Counted from the stretch's first letter, positions 31,567-40,767 are shown. The stretch is DNA of 64,000 bases from Candidatus Woesearchaeota archaeon (GCA_016185945.1 JACPMR010000010.1:186001-250000), one strand, 5' to 3'. The notes: generated by a model not told the origin, from the letters alone. Translations and numbers: made by a program.

Positions 31567-32761
31567 ATTGAACCTCCTTTGCCTTTAGGTCTAACAGCTC
31601 TTCATTGTCATAAACAACATTACCATTGACAATTGTCATTACAGCCCAGCCTTTTAATATTTTCCCATCATAAGGAGACCATTTGCATTTAGTCAATAAA
31701 TCGTCATTTCTTACTGCCTGCCTTTTATATAAATCCACTATAACCAAATCTGCATCACAACCTTCTTTCAAGAAGCCCTTGTTTTTTATCCTGAAGATTT
31801 TTGCAGGGTTTTCGCAGCAAAGTTTGGTTATTTGAGGCAATGTTATTATATTCTTGTTGAAGGCGTCAAGCAGCAAAGGCAAAGTTGTCTCAACCCCAGG
31901 AATGCCAAACGGGTAATTCGCCTGCTCTTTTTCTTCTTTTAAATGCGGTGCATGATCAGAGGCAATAATATCTACAGTTTCATTTTTTATTCCAAGCCAT
32001 AATGCTTTTTGGTCATGCTCTGTCTTTAACCTCGGCTTCATCTCTGCAAAAGCGCCAAGAGTTTGTATATCGTTTTGATTCATGAATAAGTGATGAGGAG
32101 TTACCTCGACTGTAACCTGATTTTTAATTTTGTTTTGCTTTGCATAGTTTAATTCCTTTTGAGAACTAACATGAGCAAAATGCACCCTATTTTTGATTTT
32201 GTTTTTAGTTAAAATATCAACAACATTTTTAACACTCCCGTCTTCGGCATGAATAACTGTCAATTTTGAAGTTTTCAGAATATCCTTAATAACCTCAAAA
32301 TCGCTTACTTTTAAATCACCTGTTGTGTAGTCCATGTATAATTTTACAGCAGCGATATTTTTTGCTTTCCTTATGTCTTCCAGATTATCTTGTGTTGCGC
32401 CAAAATGAAAGCCGTAATTCACAATGCTCTTTGCTGCAAGCTTTCTCTTTTCTTCCAAAGCGGCAATCGTAATTGTAGGAGGCAATGTATTCGGCATGTC
32501 AAGAATTGTAGTAACTCCTCCTTTTGCAGCAGCCATCGAGCCTGTAAGGAAATCCTCCTTGTGTGTTAATCCCGGCTCCCTAAAGTGGACATGCGCATCA
32601 ATCAGACCGGGCAAAACAAAATTATTTCTTGCATCAATTACCTTGTCTGCTTTCGGCTCTTTGCCGGTTATTTTTGCAATTTTTCCTTTTCTTATCAGAA
32701 TATTTTTAACAAATACCTTGTCTTTTATGCAGAGCCTGCAGTTTTTTAGTAGGAGGGACAT
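31556..32761 (-). CDS. pyrC: Dihydroorotase
   Basis: 401 residues; zinc ligands in DAHVHFREPG (H57, H59) and the later IIASDHAPH. Amidohydrolase of the type-I class. Cyclises carbamoyl-aspartate to dihydroorotate. It follows a vapBC pair and is coupled to pyrE. Confidence 0.95.
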   Translation of the reverse strand: MSLLLKNCRLCIKDKVFVKNILIRKGKIAKITGKEPKADKVIDARNNFVLPGLIDAHVHFREPGLTHKEDFLTGSMAAAKGGVTTILDMPNTLPPTITIAALEEKRKLAAKSIVNYGFHFGATQDNLEDIRKAKNIAAVKLYMDYTTGDLKVSDFEVIKDILKTSKLTVIHAEDGSVKNVVDILTKNKIKNRVHFAHVSSQKELNYAKQNKIKNQVTVEVTPHHLFMNQNDIQTLGAFAEMKPRLKTEHDQKALWLGIKNETVDIIASDHAPHLKEEKEQANYPFGIPGVETTLPLLLDAFNKNIITLPQITKLCCENPAKIFRIKNKGFLKEGCDADLVIVDLYKRQAVRNDDLLTKCKWSPYDGKILKGWAVMTIVNGNVVYDNEELLDLKAKEVQYGR

Positions 32762-32791
32762 TTTATTTGAAATATTATCATTACTAATTTT

Positions 32792-33166
32792 TTATGGTTC
32801 TTCTCGTGGCATATCTAATTTATCAAAATCTTTGTCATAGCTTACAATTGCATCACAGTTACTAACTGTGGCACAGGAATAGTGGATAGCATCAAAAATG
32901 CTTAACTTTAGATTATTCACCCTTTTTAATGCTTCAAATAATAAATTAACATCTACGTCAATAATTTGAATATTTGACTTTAACAAATTTTTTATTGATC
33001 TTTGGGCAATTTCCCTGCTTCCAGTTTCTCTTTCTATTATAAAAAATGCTTCTACTAAGTTAAAAACATCAACTATGCCGCCTTCCCTTAGGGCATTTTG
33101 GCATGCATCGGTATATTCATTCGTATAAAATGCATAAGCTATCACATTACTGTCTAAGAATTTCAT
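32792..33166 (-). CDS. vapC: VapC toxin, PIN-domain protein, embedded in the pyr cluster
   Basis: 124 residues from ATG 33166 (MKFLDSNVIAYAF); D5, E39 and LSIFDAIHYSCA give the PIN acidic set. It overlaps the antitoxin end by 20 nt. A TTG two codons upstream is an alternative start. It lies between pyrK and pyrC. Confidence 0.85.
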   Translation of the reverse strand: MKFLDSNVIAYAFYTNEYTDACQNALREGGIVDVFNLVEAFFIIERETGSREIAQRSIKNLLKSNIQIIDVDVNLLFEALKRVNNLKLSIFDAIHYSCATVSNCDAIVSYDKDFDKLDMPREEP

Positions 33167-33386
33167 CTTCAATTAATTTGTCCATTTGTTCTGCCGTAAG
33201 TTTGTGCTTTGGGACTATCTTTTTTGCTTCTTCAAAAAGTTTTTCCAAGTCCTCACCTAAAGGTCTAATAACTATCTCATTTTTCCTTTTAATTACTTCT
33301 ATCCTGCTTCCTGCTTTAAGCTTTAGCTCTTTTCTAATCTCTGAGGGTATTGTTATTTGCTGTCCTTTGCTTATTTTAACTATCAT
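33147..33386 (-). CDS. vapB: AbrB-type VapB antitoxin
   Basis: 79 residues: swapped-hairpin AbrB domain (VKISKGQQITIPSEIRKELKLKAGSRIEV), then an acidic helical tail for toxin binding. Classic VapB architecture. First gene of the embedded pair. Confidence 0.92.
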   Translation of the reverse strand: MIVKISKGQQITIPSEIRKELKLKAGSRIEVIKRKNEIVIRPLGEDLEKLFEEAKKIVPKHKLTAEQMDKLIEDEILRQ

Positions 33387-33479
33387 TTTCTTTTCTTAAT
33401 GCTTAATGAAGCATGATTCATTTATAAGCTTTTCGGTTTTTGGATATTGTACTAAACTAATTCAAATTTTAATTTATTT

Positions 33480-34289
33480 TCAATGCCTTTCATGATATTC
33501 CTTTATCGTAACTTTTCTTCCGCTTTTCAGTCTTGCAAATTTTCCAAACTCCGACATTTGGCTTAGTTGTTTTGAATTGAAGATTGGGCCGTCAATGCAG
33601 CATATCCTGTCATTTATCATGCATTTCCCGCAGATGCCGAAGCCGCATGCCATATATCTTTCAAGCGATGCCTCGAGTTCAACTTTATACCTTGGGCATA
33701 TCTCAAATGCCTTTATCATCATTATCTCGGGACCGCAAGTGTAAACAGCCTTAATCTTTTTGTTTTGATTCAAAACTGCCTCAAGCATGTCGGTTGCAAA
33801 GCCCTTTCTTCCATAACTCCCGTCATCTGTTGTTATGATTAAATTTTTATTTTTGTATCGCTTCAGATAAATCAGGTGCTCTTTTGTCCTTGCACCGCAT
33901 ATTATTAAAGGATTTTTTAGCACATCGATCAATGTTGAAACAGAGCTAAAGCCAACACCGCCTGCAACAACACAGGCATTGTTTTTGATTGAAAAGCTGT
34001 TTCCGTACGGGCCTCTTATCCCTAATTTGTCGCCTTTTTTAAATTTATCAAGAGCATTAGTCCATCTTCCAATTGCTTGCGATGTAAAAGCAAACTCTTT
34101 TTTGCTCCAGTAAGAAACCGCCATTGGCTTTTCATCAATTTCAGGAATCCATACCATCATAAACTGCCCTGGCTTGCAGTCAATTGAATGCCTGAAGAAA
34201 AATGACTTTTGCCCTTTGCCTTCCTGCACAACATCGCTTATTTCAAGCATTTTCGGGATGTCTGTTTTGCAAGTTTCGTGGTGCGTCAT
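33480..34289 (-). CDS. pyrK: Dihydroorotate dehydrogenase electron-transfer subunit
   Basis: 269 residues from ATG 34289, right after the pyrD stop (ATG 34304 would overlap it). FAD/NAD modules (GIRGPYGNSF, VAGGVGFSSV, YTCGPEIMM), then a C-terminal [2Fe-2S] site with four Cys in ACGFGICGKC...CC. It passes electrons from PyrD FMN to NAD+. Confidence 0.93.
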   Translation of the reverse strand: MTHHETCKTDIPKMLEISDVVQEGKGQKSFFFRHSIDCKPGQFMMVWIPEIDEKPMAVSYWSKKEFAFTSQAIGRWTNALDKFKKGDKLGIRGPYGNSFSIKNNACVVAGGVGFSSVSTLIDVLKNPLIICGARTKEHLIYLKRYKNKNLIITTDDGSYGRKGFATDMLEAVLNQNKKIKAVYTCGPEIMMIKAFEICPRYKVELEASLERYMACGFGICGKCMINDRICCIDGPIFNSKQLSQMSEFGKFARLKSGRKVTIKEYHERH

Positions 34290-34290
34290 T

Positions 34291-35193
34291 TTATTTATGG
34301 GCAATTCCCCTTATTTCTTCCAAATTCTTCACTTTGTTCTTCTTCATCCAAACAGCCATTTCATCGCAAACTCTTTTGAAGATTTCAATCCCCCTGTAAT
34401 AAACTCCTGTGCCTATTCCCACAGCTGTTGCTCCTGCCATTACCATCTCAAGAGCGTCTTTGCCGTATGTAACTCCGCCTGTGCCGATTATTGGTATCTT
34501 TACGGTTTCATAAATCTCGTAAACGCACCTTACTGCAATCGGCTTCAATGCAGGGCCTGAAATACCTCCAATCTTGTTGTTAAGGACCGGCTTTCTCGCA
34601 TCAATGTCAATAACCATGCCAGTTGCTGTGTTAATTGCAGTGATTGCATCTGCTCCTGCCTTTTCAGCAGCGTGCGCTATTTCCTTTATGTCATATACAT
34701 TCGGGCTTAACTTGATGCTGACTGGGATTTTGCCTGAATTTTTCTTAACAACCCTTGTAACTTCTGCTGTTAAGGTTGCATCTGCATAGTATGGCTTGCC
34801 ATAGTCAAGATGAGGACAAGAAATGTCAACTTCAATCATTACAGGATTTAAAGAAGCCATTTTTCCTGCAACTTCGCCAAACTGCCCGATCCTGTAGCCA
34901 TAGATGCTTCCAATCACCGGAACGCTCAAGTTATCAAGCCTTCCAAAATCCTTGATTGCAGAATCAATCCCTTGTCCAGGCAATCCGACTGCATTAAGGA
35001 AAACCCCATCATAGCCAAACATTGTCGGGTTGGCATCGCCCTGCCTTTCTTCATGGCATAATGATTTAAGGGTTACAGCGCCTGCTCCTGCTCTGCCAAT
35101 CCTGTTAACGCTTTCCTTTGTCACTCCAAGAATTCCAGAAGCAAGGATTGTGGGGTTTTTCAGCCTGATTTTGCAGAGGTTTGTTTGCAGCAT
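34291..35193 (-). CDS. pyrD: Dihydroorotate dehydrogenase catalytic subunit, class 1B
   Basis: 300 residues, FMN barrel. [19 protein letters not shown] (C126), [27 protein letters not shown]. Class 1B is indicated by the adjacent pyrK. Oxidises dihydroorotate to orotate. Preceded by a family A element that separates it from pyrI. Confidence 0.95.
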   Translation of the reverse strand: MLQTNLCKIRLKNPTILASGILGVTKESVNRIGRAGAGAVTLKSLCHEERQGDANPTMFGYDGVFLNAVGLPGQGIDSAIKDFGRLDNLSVPVIGSIYGYRIGQFGEVAGKMASLNPVMIEVDISCPHLDYGKPYYADATLTAEVTRVVKKNSGKIPVSIKLSPNVYDIKEIAHAAEKAGADAITAINTATGMVIDIDARKPVLNNKIGGISGPALKPIAVRCVYEIYETVKIPIIGTGGVTYGKDALEMVMAGATAVGIGTGVYYRGIEIFKRVCDEMAVWMKKNKVKNLEEIRGIAHK

Positions 35194-35232
35194 TTTTTAT
35201 TGATAAAAATTATTCATTATTAAATATCAATT

Positions 35233-35432
35233 TTTCAAACAACGTCGCTTCCCACTAACGGCGAAGTCCGTTAACACCTTGTGCAAGTGGGATTTAACAA
35301 TCCCACGGATCGTGATGTGGGAACCCAGCTCAGGGAAGTTGCACTATATCCCTAAACATAAAGTGCCTTTTGCTAAAGCGGTTTACTTTTTTCACCCTTT
35401 CTTCTCAAAGTCGCTCTCGTTTTTTTTGAAAT
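35233..35432 (+). repeat. Family A dispersed element, full copy with insertion
   Basis: Ends TTTCAAACAACG and CGTTTTTTTTGAAA. Same block order as at 28478, but the first hairpin is enlarged (AACGG...CCGTT and GTGGGATT...AATCCCAC). Contains GGGAACCCAGCTCAGG, GCACTATA...AAAGTGCC and AGCGGTTTACTTTT...AAAGTCGCT, CTCG. Confidence 0.8.
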
Positions 35433-35472
35433 TTTATTTTTATTGAGTTTTTATCGGATTTTATTTTTGTGA

Positions 35473-36018
35473 TTAAATTATCTCAATGCCCTCCTTGCCC
35501 ATGCTTCTCTCGCAATAGTGGCACTTAATCTTGAGGGGATCCTTCTTTACGACATAAAACTTTGTAGCAATCTGCTCGTTGTTTGTTATGCAGACTGGGT
35601 TTGAGCATTTCACGACATTGTCAATCACATCTGGAGTTTTTACCTTTATCTTTTCCTTTACATTGTAGTTTTTTATTATGTTGACTGTTGCATCAGGAGC
35701 AACTATTGCAATTTTGTTGACTTCTTCCTGCGACAGGCTTTTTCCACCAACCTTGATTATGGCTTTTTTTCCTATTTTTTTGCTGCTGAGGTTTGTTGCT
35801 ATTGAAACAATACCTTTCTGGTTTTCCAGGTCAAGAATCTCAACTACCTTGAAAGTTGCATCTGTCGGAATATGGTCTATAACAGTACCTTCCTCTATTG
35901 CACTGATTTTAAGCTCTCTTTTTGCTTCTTCCTTTGGAGCAAAATCAATCTTCTTTGCCTTTATTTTTTCTTTTGTTCTTCTGGTTTTACTTGATGTCTT
36001 TTTTTTCTTTTTTGCCAT
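35473..36018 (-). CDS. pyrI: Aspartate carbamoyltransferase regulatory subunit
   Basis: 181 residues. Allosteric ATP/CTP domain (EGTVIDHIP, 43-51) and C-terminal zinc domain with C138, C143, C166 and C169. The first 35 residues are an unusual Lys-rich leader (AKKKKKTSSKTRR) not found in typical PyrI. It begins 1 nt after pyrB stops. Confidence 0.95.
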   Translation of the reverse strand: MAKKKKKTSSKTRRTKEKIKAKKIDFAPKEEAKRELKISAIEEGTVIDHIPTDATFKVVEILDLENQKGIVSIATNLSSKKIGKKAIIKVGGKSLSQEEVNKIAIVAPDATVNIIKNYNVKEKIKVKTPDVIDNVVKCSNPVCITNNEQIATKFYVVKKDPLKIKCHYCERSMGKEGIEII

Positions 36019-36019
36019 T

Positions 36020-36937
36020 TTACTTTATTTTCCCGAGCACCAAAGCCAACAGTGCCTTTCTTACAGGAATGCCGTTTGCTGCCTGCTCAAAATATGCTGC
36101 ATGCTCTGTGCTGTCAATGCTTTTGTCTATTTCATCGATTCTTGGAAGAGGGTGCATTATCTTCAAGTCCTTTTTTACGTTCTGCAAAAATGAATTGTCA
36201 ATTCTGTAAACACCCTTAAATTTCTCGTACTCAAGAGGATCCGGGAATCTTTCTTTTTGAATCCTCGTCACATAGAGAACATCAAGCTCTTTACTGAATC
36301 TGTTCAAGTCAGAGGTTTTGAAGTACTTTATCTTTTTCTTGTACAGATCATCAACATAGCTTTCAGGAATCTGCAAGTCATCTGGAGCGATGAAGTAAAA
36401 TGTTGGATTGAAGTGGGACAATGCAATCACAAGAGAATGAACAGTCCTGCCGTATTTCAAGTCGCCCACAAAGCCAACATGCAGTCCTTCCAATTTTCCC
36501 TTTATTTTTTGTATTGTGTACAAGTCAAGCATTGTTTGTGTTGGATGCTGGTTTGAGCCGTCTCCGCCATTTATCACAGGGACATTTGCTGCCTCTGCAG
36601 CCAGTCTTGCAGAGCCCTCAAGAGGGTGCCTTACGACAATCATATCGGCATATTGCTCTGTCATCTTTATGGTGTCCCACAGAGATTCGCCTTTCTGTAT
36701 AGAAGTGACACTTGCTGTTGAAAATCCTATTACTGTGCCGCCAAGCTGCTCCATTGCAGAGATGAAGCTTAATCTTGTCCTTGTTGACGGCTCGAAGAAC
36801 AATGCAGCAAGAATCTTGCCTTTCAGCAAATTGCTTTTTGGCTTCTGCTCAATTTGCCTTACAACCTTAAGAATGTGCAAAAGCTCTTCCTTTGAGAAAT
36901 CGTTTATTGATATAATATCGCGATTTTTGAACTCCAT
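36020..36937 (-). CDS. pyrB: Aspartate carbamoyltransferase catalytic subunit
   Basis: 305 residues from ATG 36937; carbamoyl-phosphate site FEPSTRTR (48-55), and HPTQTMLDLYT and PLPRIDEID. First gene of the pyr cluster. GTG at 36955 is an alternative start, but the TATA at 36965-36973 places transcription start near 36944. Confidence 0.95.
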   Translation of the reverse strand: MEFKNRDIISINDFSKEELLHILKVVRQIEQKPKSNLLKGKILAALFFEPSTRTRLSFISAMEQLGGTVIGFSTASVTSIQKGESLWDTIKMTEQYADMIVVRHPLEGSARLAAEAANVPVINGGDGSNQHPTQTMLDLYTIQKIKGKLEGLHVGFVGDLKYGRTVHSLVIALSHFNPTFYFIAPDDLQIPESYVDDLYKKKIKYFKTSDLNRFSKELDVLYVTRIQKERFPDPLEYEKFKGVYRIDNSFLQNVKKDLKIMHPLPRIDEIDKSIDSTEHAAYFEQAANGIPVRKALLALVLGKIK

Positions 36938-36964
36938 ATTAAAAAATTTAGTCACCTTTGATAG

Positions 36965-36973
36965 TATATAAAA
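36965..36973 (-). promoter_or_regulatory. TATA box of pyrB
   Basis: TTTATATAC on the minus strand, 28-36 nt upstream of ATG 36937; AAAGGTGA follows near 36950-36960 and could act as a ribosome-binding site if transcription starts earlier. Confidence 0.6.
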
Positions 36974-37093
36974 CTTATGATTTCAGTATACGAAAATGGT
37001 TCAAAAACGGCTTTTTGAGAAAAAGTGTACCCTATAGGTAACGAAAAGGATGGGTATTTCATATTTAAAGGTTGTGGTTTTAGTTTTCATGAT

Positions 37094-37645
37094 TTACGCC
37101 TGCTCAGCCGCACACCTTTCGCAAAGCAATGAGCCCTTTACTTTCTTTACATCCTCGACATAAGCTCCGCAGCCCTGGCAGATTGCCTCTCTGGATATTA
37201 TCCTGTCAATCGGCTTTCTTGTCTCTTCCCTTAACTCAAACTTTTCGACAAGAAGCTCGAATAAAGATGGCTCAATCTTTAGAACATCCTTTAATGTCAG
37301 CAACCCAACCATCTTGCCATTGTCAACAACAGGCAAGTGCCTTATATTTGAATCGCGCATTTTTATCAACGCATCATAAATGTCATCATCTGGGGATATC
37401 GTGATTAATTTTCTAGCCATAAAATCCTTCACTTTTTTTGTCAACGGGTTTATGCCTTTTGCAATCACTTTCCTCACAATATCCTGCTCTGTTATAATGC
37501 CTTTTGACTCGTGATTATCTTTTATTACCAAAGCTCCAACATGATTTTTTGCCATCATCTTTGCGCATTCCTCTAAAGAAGCATCTGACGAAACAGAAAT
37601 CGGCTTAGTAGTCATGCAGTCATAAACCTTGTAGCCAGTTTTCAT
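37094..37645 (-). CDS. CBS-domain pair with C-terminal zinc ribbon
   Basis: 183 residues from ATG 37645. Two CBS motifs (about 5-60 and 70-125), which bind adenosine nucleotides, then a zinc ribbon with C156/C159 and C175/C178. CBS-plus-zinc-ribbon proteins in archaea are thought to sense energy state and may act in regulation. A start at 37804 would extend through a family A repeat and is rejected. Confidence 0.85.
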   Translation of the reverse strand: MKTGYKVYDCMTTKPISVSSDASLEECAKMMAKNHVGALVIKDNHESKGIITEQDIVRKVIAKGINPLTKKVKDFMARKLITISPDDDIYDALIKMRDSNIRHLPVVDNGKMVGLLTLKDVLKIEPSLFELLVEKFELREETRKPIDRIISREAICQGCGAYVEDVKKVKGSLLCERCAAEQA

Positions 37646-37660
37646 TTTCTCACGAGAAAA
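37645..37660 (-). promoter_or_regulatory. Inverted repeat at the CBS gene start
   Basis: TTTTCTC-N2-GAGAAAA abuts the start codon, with AAACTATAC (about 37662-37672) as a TATA-like element upstream. It is positioned to control transcription or translation of the CBS gene. Confidence 0.5.
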
Positions 37661-37736
37661 GTATAGTTTTTGAAGTATATTAAGGTTTCGAATTGTAAAA
37701 ATGGAGTTATTAAGTGTTAAATAATTTGGAATAATT

Positions 37737-37887
37737 AAATCAAAAATCTGGCTTCCCTGTAACTGCATTTGTGGTGAGGGAACCACAGCCTCTATTGTTT
37801 GCACTTGATTGCTGTGATTTATAGTGCCGACATTAAAAGCAGATTTCCTTCTTCACTTGTAGAATCAAAAGGAAGCTTTCGTATTGG
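37737..37887 (+). repeat. Family A dispersed structured element, full copy
   Basis: GGCTTCCCTGTAACTGC, GAGGGAACCACAGCC, TGCACTTGATTGC...ATAGTGCC, and hairpin AAAGC(AGATT)TCCTT/AAGGAAGCTTT, CGTATTGG. Near-collinear with the reverse complement of 1577-1731, with compensatory stem changes. Confidence 0.8.
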
Positions 37888-37921
37888 TTATTTTTTAATT
37901 TCTTGTTTTATTAAATCGTTG

Positions 37922-39841
37922 TTAATACCCCATCATAACTTCAAAGTCCTTTCCAAAGATTTTCTTCAGGCCCTCGAATATCGGCTCCTTTATGGAAGTT
38001 TTTTGCGGAGCCTGCGCAGTGGCAATTGCCTTTTCCATCTCTTCCAAAGAGCTTTTTTCTATTGCTCCTAAACTCCCATCTGCATTTATTTTTGCCTTGT
38101 CTATTTCCTTGTCCTGGGTGTCCATGTCATAAGTGATGTAAGCAGTATCCCCAAGCAAAATAACTTCGCCAAACTTCTCTCCATGTTTAACCCTTATCTT
38201 GATCCTTTCAAGCTCTCTTCCCCTTTTTCTTTGCATGTGCTCAACCAAAAATTTGATTAATGGGCCTGCATCGCGGTGCAGCTTTTCAATTTCAACCTTT
38301 GAAAGCTTTTTCTCGTCATAGTTTTTCTTTGCCTTCATTATATCCTGCAACGTCCTGAAGAATTTGGCAGGGAGCTTTCCCTCTGCTACAAGTTTATCCT
38401 CGATAACATCAAGCAGTTCATTGTCCTTGATTTTTTCCACTCCCTCTAATCTCAAAACATCTCTTATGACTGTGTTCATAGTATCGTACAAGTTAAGCAT
38501 CTCCTGCTCTTCCCTTATCTTCTCAATCTGCGTGAACAACCTCTTAATTCTTTTAAGGTATTTATCGCCGTCGCTCATCAATTCGTCAATTTCCTTGCCT
38601 GTCAATTCTTTTTTCTCGCCGTGCTCGATTGCCTTTCTTATCTCCACAACCCTTTCAAGCGTTTTGACAAACTTGTCCTCAAGCAGCTTTTCCTTATTGA
38701 CAAAAATCTGTCTTATCAAAGCTCCTGTTTCCTTTGGAGAAGGAGGAGCAACACCATAAAGCATCAACGCTGCCTGGCTTGGCGTTAATAAAGCATAGTA
38801 AATGTCTTCCATTCCTATTTCGTTCAATTTTAATTGCACCCTTCTAATAACCTGCTCGCCAGAGCCCATGAAAATGTCAATGGCTTCTGCGCTCGGCTTT
38901 ATCTTGCCCATCTTCAAAAGATGCTTCCATGGCATGAAAATGCCCCTGTCAAAGAATGGAACGCCGTCTCTTAATAACGTGAATATGACTGGGTTTGCTT
39001 CCTTCAGCGAATCCCAGAAATCAGTCAAAATATATACCTGAATGTTGATTTTGTTCCTTATTGCTGTAAGCTCGCCTGCTTCAATGCCCATGCCGATTAT
39101 AATGGCTCTTAATTTGTCTTTCAGCTCTGCCCTTGTCATTTTCTTGACATCAGTGTCATCAATTACAATCCATACATCTATATCAGAAGTCGGAGTGGCT
39201 TTGCCTTGAACTAAAGAGCCAGCCAGAACATAAGAAACAATGTATTTTTCAAACTTCTTCAAAACCATTGTCTTGTGGATTTCTGCAATCTTAATTGCCT
39301 GCAGCATTCCTGTGTCATGTATAGGGGCTGACAAAGCGATTAATTGCAACAGCTCGTATTTAGCATCAAAGCAGTTTTGCCAGAGCTCTGAAAGAATCAA
39401 AGTTTGAGGCACCATATTAGAGTCAATTTCAGCAGCAATGCTGCTTATTATTGCAGTCAGCTTGTCCTTCAGCTCAAGCTTTGACATTGTCCTGCTGTCA
39501 GAATCATCAACTAAGATTAGAACATGAATCTTGTCCTTGTCTTCAGGCTTAACCTCTGGCTGGGGCAATGGCTGCACAGGCTGCACAGGCATCTGCATCT
39601 GCTGCAGTTGCTGTAATTCCTCCGGCCTTGGAGGCGGCATCAAGGCAATGCCAACAATGTACTTATCAAATTTTTCAAGAACTTTCTTCTGGAATTTTTC
39701 AAGCTTTGATTTTATTGCAGTAAGCTTTTCCTGAACATCCTCAGGCAACTTTGAAAGCGCCTCTGCTTCCTTGGTTTCAGGTGACTGCTGTGGCTTAGCC
39801 TGAGCAGTTTCCTTGTATTGATTCTTATCCTTCTTAGCCAT
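37922..39841 (-). CDS. Nucleotidyltransferase-fold protein with two NTase-like domains
   Basis: 639 residues. Second domain (about 195-310) has the NTase signature AGSLVQGKATPTSDIDVWIVID (GS...DxD); the first (about 45-180) has the same strand pattern (KIHVLILVDDSDS) but no GS motif, so it is probably an inactive duplicate. A helical region (320-530) and a beta-rich end follow. Start is preceded by GGGAGGGG and TATA ATTTATAAAC near 39873-39884. Substrate unknown; it is large for a minimal MNT protein. Confidence 0.75.
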   Translation of the reverse strand: MAKKDKNQYKETAQAKPQQSPETKEAEALSKLPEDVQEKLTAIKSKLEKFQKKVLEKFDKYIVGIALMPPPRPEELQQLQQMQMPVQPVQPLPQPEVKPEDKDKIHVLILVDDSDSRTMSKLELKDKLTAIISSIAAEIDSNMVPQTLILSELWQNCFDAKYELLQLIALSAPIHDTGMLQAIKIAEIHKTMVLKKFEKYIVSYVLAGSLVQGKATPTSDIDVWIVIDDTDVKKMTRAELKDKLRAIIIGMGIEAGELTAIRNKINIQVYILTDFWDSLKEANPVIFTLLRDGVPFFDRGIFMPWKHLLKMGKIKPSAEAIDIFMGSGEQVIRRVQLKLNEIGMEDIYYALLTPSQAALMLYGVAPPSPKETGALIRQIFVNKEKLLEDKFVKTLERVVEIRKAIEHGEKKELTGKEIDELMSDGDKYLKRIKRLFTQIEKIREEQEMLNLYDTMNTVIRDVLRLEGVEKIKDNELLDVIEDKLVAEGKLPAKFFRTLQDIMKAKKNYDEKKLSKVEIEKLHRDAGPLIKFLVEHMQRKRGRELERIKIRVKHGEKFGEVILLGDTAYITYDMDTQDKEIDKAKINADGSLGAIEKSSLEEMEKAIATAQAPQKTSIKEPIFEGLKKIFGKDFEVMMGY

Positions 39842-39964
39842 TATTGCCCCTCCCTCTGTAAATCTAATTTGTTTATAAATGTTTGCCTATGCTTGTAATT
39901 AGATTATTTTCAATATAGAAAACAAGTTTAAGTTTATTGTGTATAGGAAGTTTTATATACTCCT

Positions 39965-39982
39965 GATTATACCAATATAATC
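39965..39982 (+). promoter_or_regulatory. Palindromic operator of vapBC, abutting the start codon
   Basis: GATTATA-N4-TATAATC directly precedes ATG 39983; TATA TTTTATATAC (39951-39960) is about 28 nt upstream, so the operator covers the transcription start of a leaderless message. Confidence 0.7.
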
Positions 39983-40204
39983 ATGTTAGAGGTAGAAGCT
40001 AAAGTTAGGAAATGGGGAAGGTCTTTTGGAGTAGTTATTCCAAAGGAAAAAATAAGGGAAGAAGGAATAAAAGAGAATGAAATTATCAAACTTTTAATTG
40101 CAAAAAAAACTAACGTTTTGAAGGAAACTTTTGGTACTTTAAAATTTAAGAGAACAACTCAAGAAATATTAGACGAGTCTGATAGGGAAGATTGGGATGA
40201 GTGA
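39983..40204 (+). CDS. vapB: AbrB-type VapB antitoxin
   Basis: 73 residues; KVRKWGRSFGVVIPKEKIREEGIKENE is the AbrB hairpin, similar to the antitoxin at 20642. Overlaps the toxin start by 8 nt. Leaderless start supported by TATA spacing. Confidence 0.88.
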   Translation: MLEVEAKVRKWGRSFGVVIPKEKIREEGIKENEIIKLLIAKKTNVLKETFGTLKFKRTTQEILDESDREDWDE

Positions 40205-40559
40205 CGTTTTCTTCTTAGACACCTACGCTATTTTTGAGATTATACGAGGCAATCCTAACTACAAACCCTACATAGATTGTCGCATAATAACTACAATATT
40301 TAATCTGGCAGAATTAAACTATAATTTGAAAAAAGAGAAAGACAAAAAATCCGCTGATGAATATACAGACAAATACTCTAAGTTTGCAGTGGACGTTTCA
40401 ATCGACGACATAAAAAGAGCAATGGATTTTAAATCAATTCACAGAAAATTATCAATTCCAGATGCTGTGGGTTGTACTGTCGCTAAAAAATACAATGTCA
40501 AATTTCTGACAGGAGACAAGGATTTTGAAGGCATGGAAAATGTCGAGTTTGTAAAGTGA
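40197..40559 (+). CDS. vapC: VapC toxin, PIN-domain ribonuclease
   Basis: 120 residues; D8, E39 and IPDAVGCTVA; C-terminal FLTGDKDFEGMENVEFVK parallels the VapC at 20851, its paralogue. Confidence 0.9.
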   Translation: MSDVFFLDTYAIFEIIRGNPNYKPYIDCRIITTIFNLAELNYNLKKEKDKKSADEYTDKYSKFAVDVSIDDIKRAMDFKSIHRKLSIPDAVGCTVAKKYNVKFLTGDKDFEGMENVEFVK

Positions 40560-40621
40560 ATTTTAATTAATTTCTTTAATTTTGAATTTTTCAATCTGTC
40601 TTCAGCATTTTTGTATTATAT

Positions 40622-40702
40622 ATTCAATCTGTTCGCTTCGCTCACCAACGATAGTGCTCGGCATCTCTGTTCTGCCACATCGCAATGCCTCGCCTATACA
40701 TT
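40622..40702 (-). repeat. Family B dispersed palindromic element
   Basis: On the minus strand: TGTATAGGCGAG, stem GGCAT/ATGCC with loop containing GATGTGGCAGAACA, CGAGCACTA, then GAGCGAAGCGAACAGATTGAAT. The loop is shared with the copy at 30710-30787. Confidence 0.7.
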
Positions 40703-40767
40703 TAAAAAATACGAATAGTTTCTTTCAATATAGAAAATAAATTGAAATGATATATACTTCCACAAAG

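Noticed and set aside
37646-37804. N-terminal extension of the CBS protein
   Set aside because: It overlaps a family A element and the region upstream of a TATA-like box; the domain starts right after ATG 37645.
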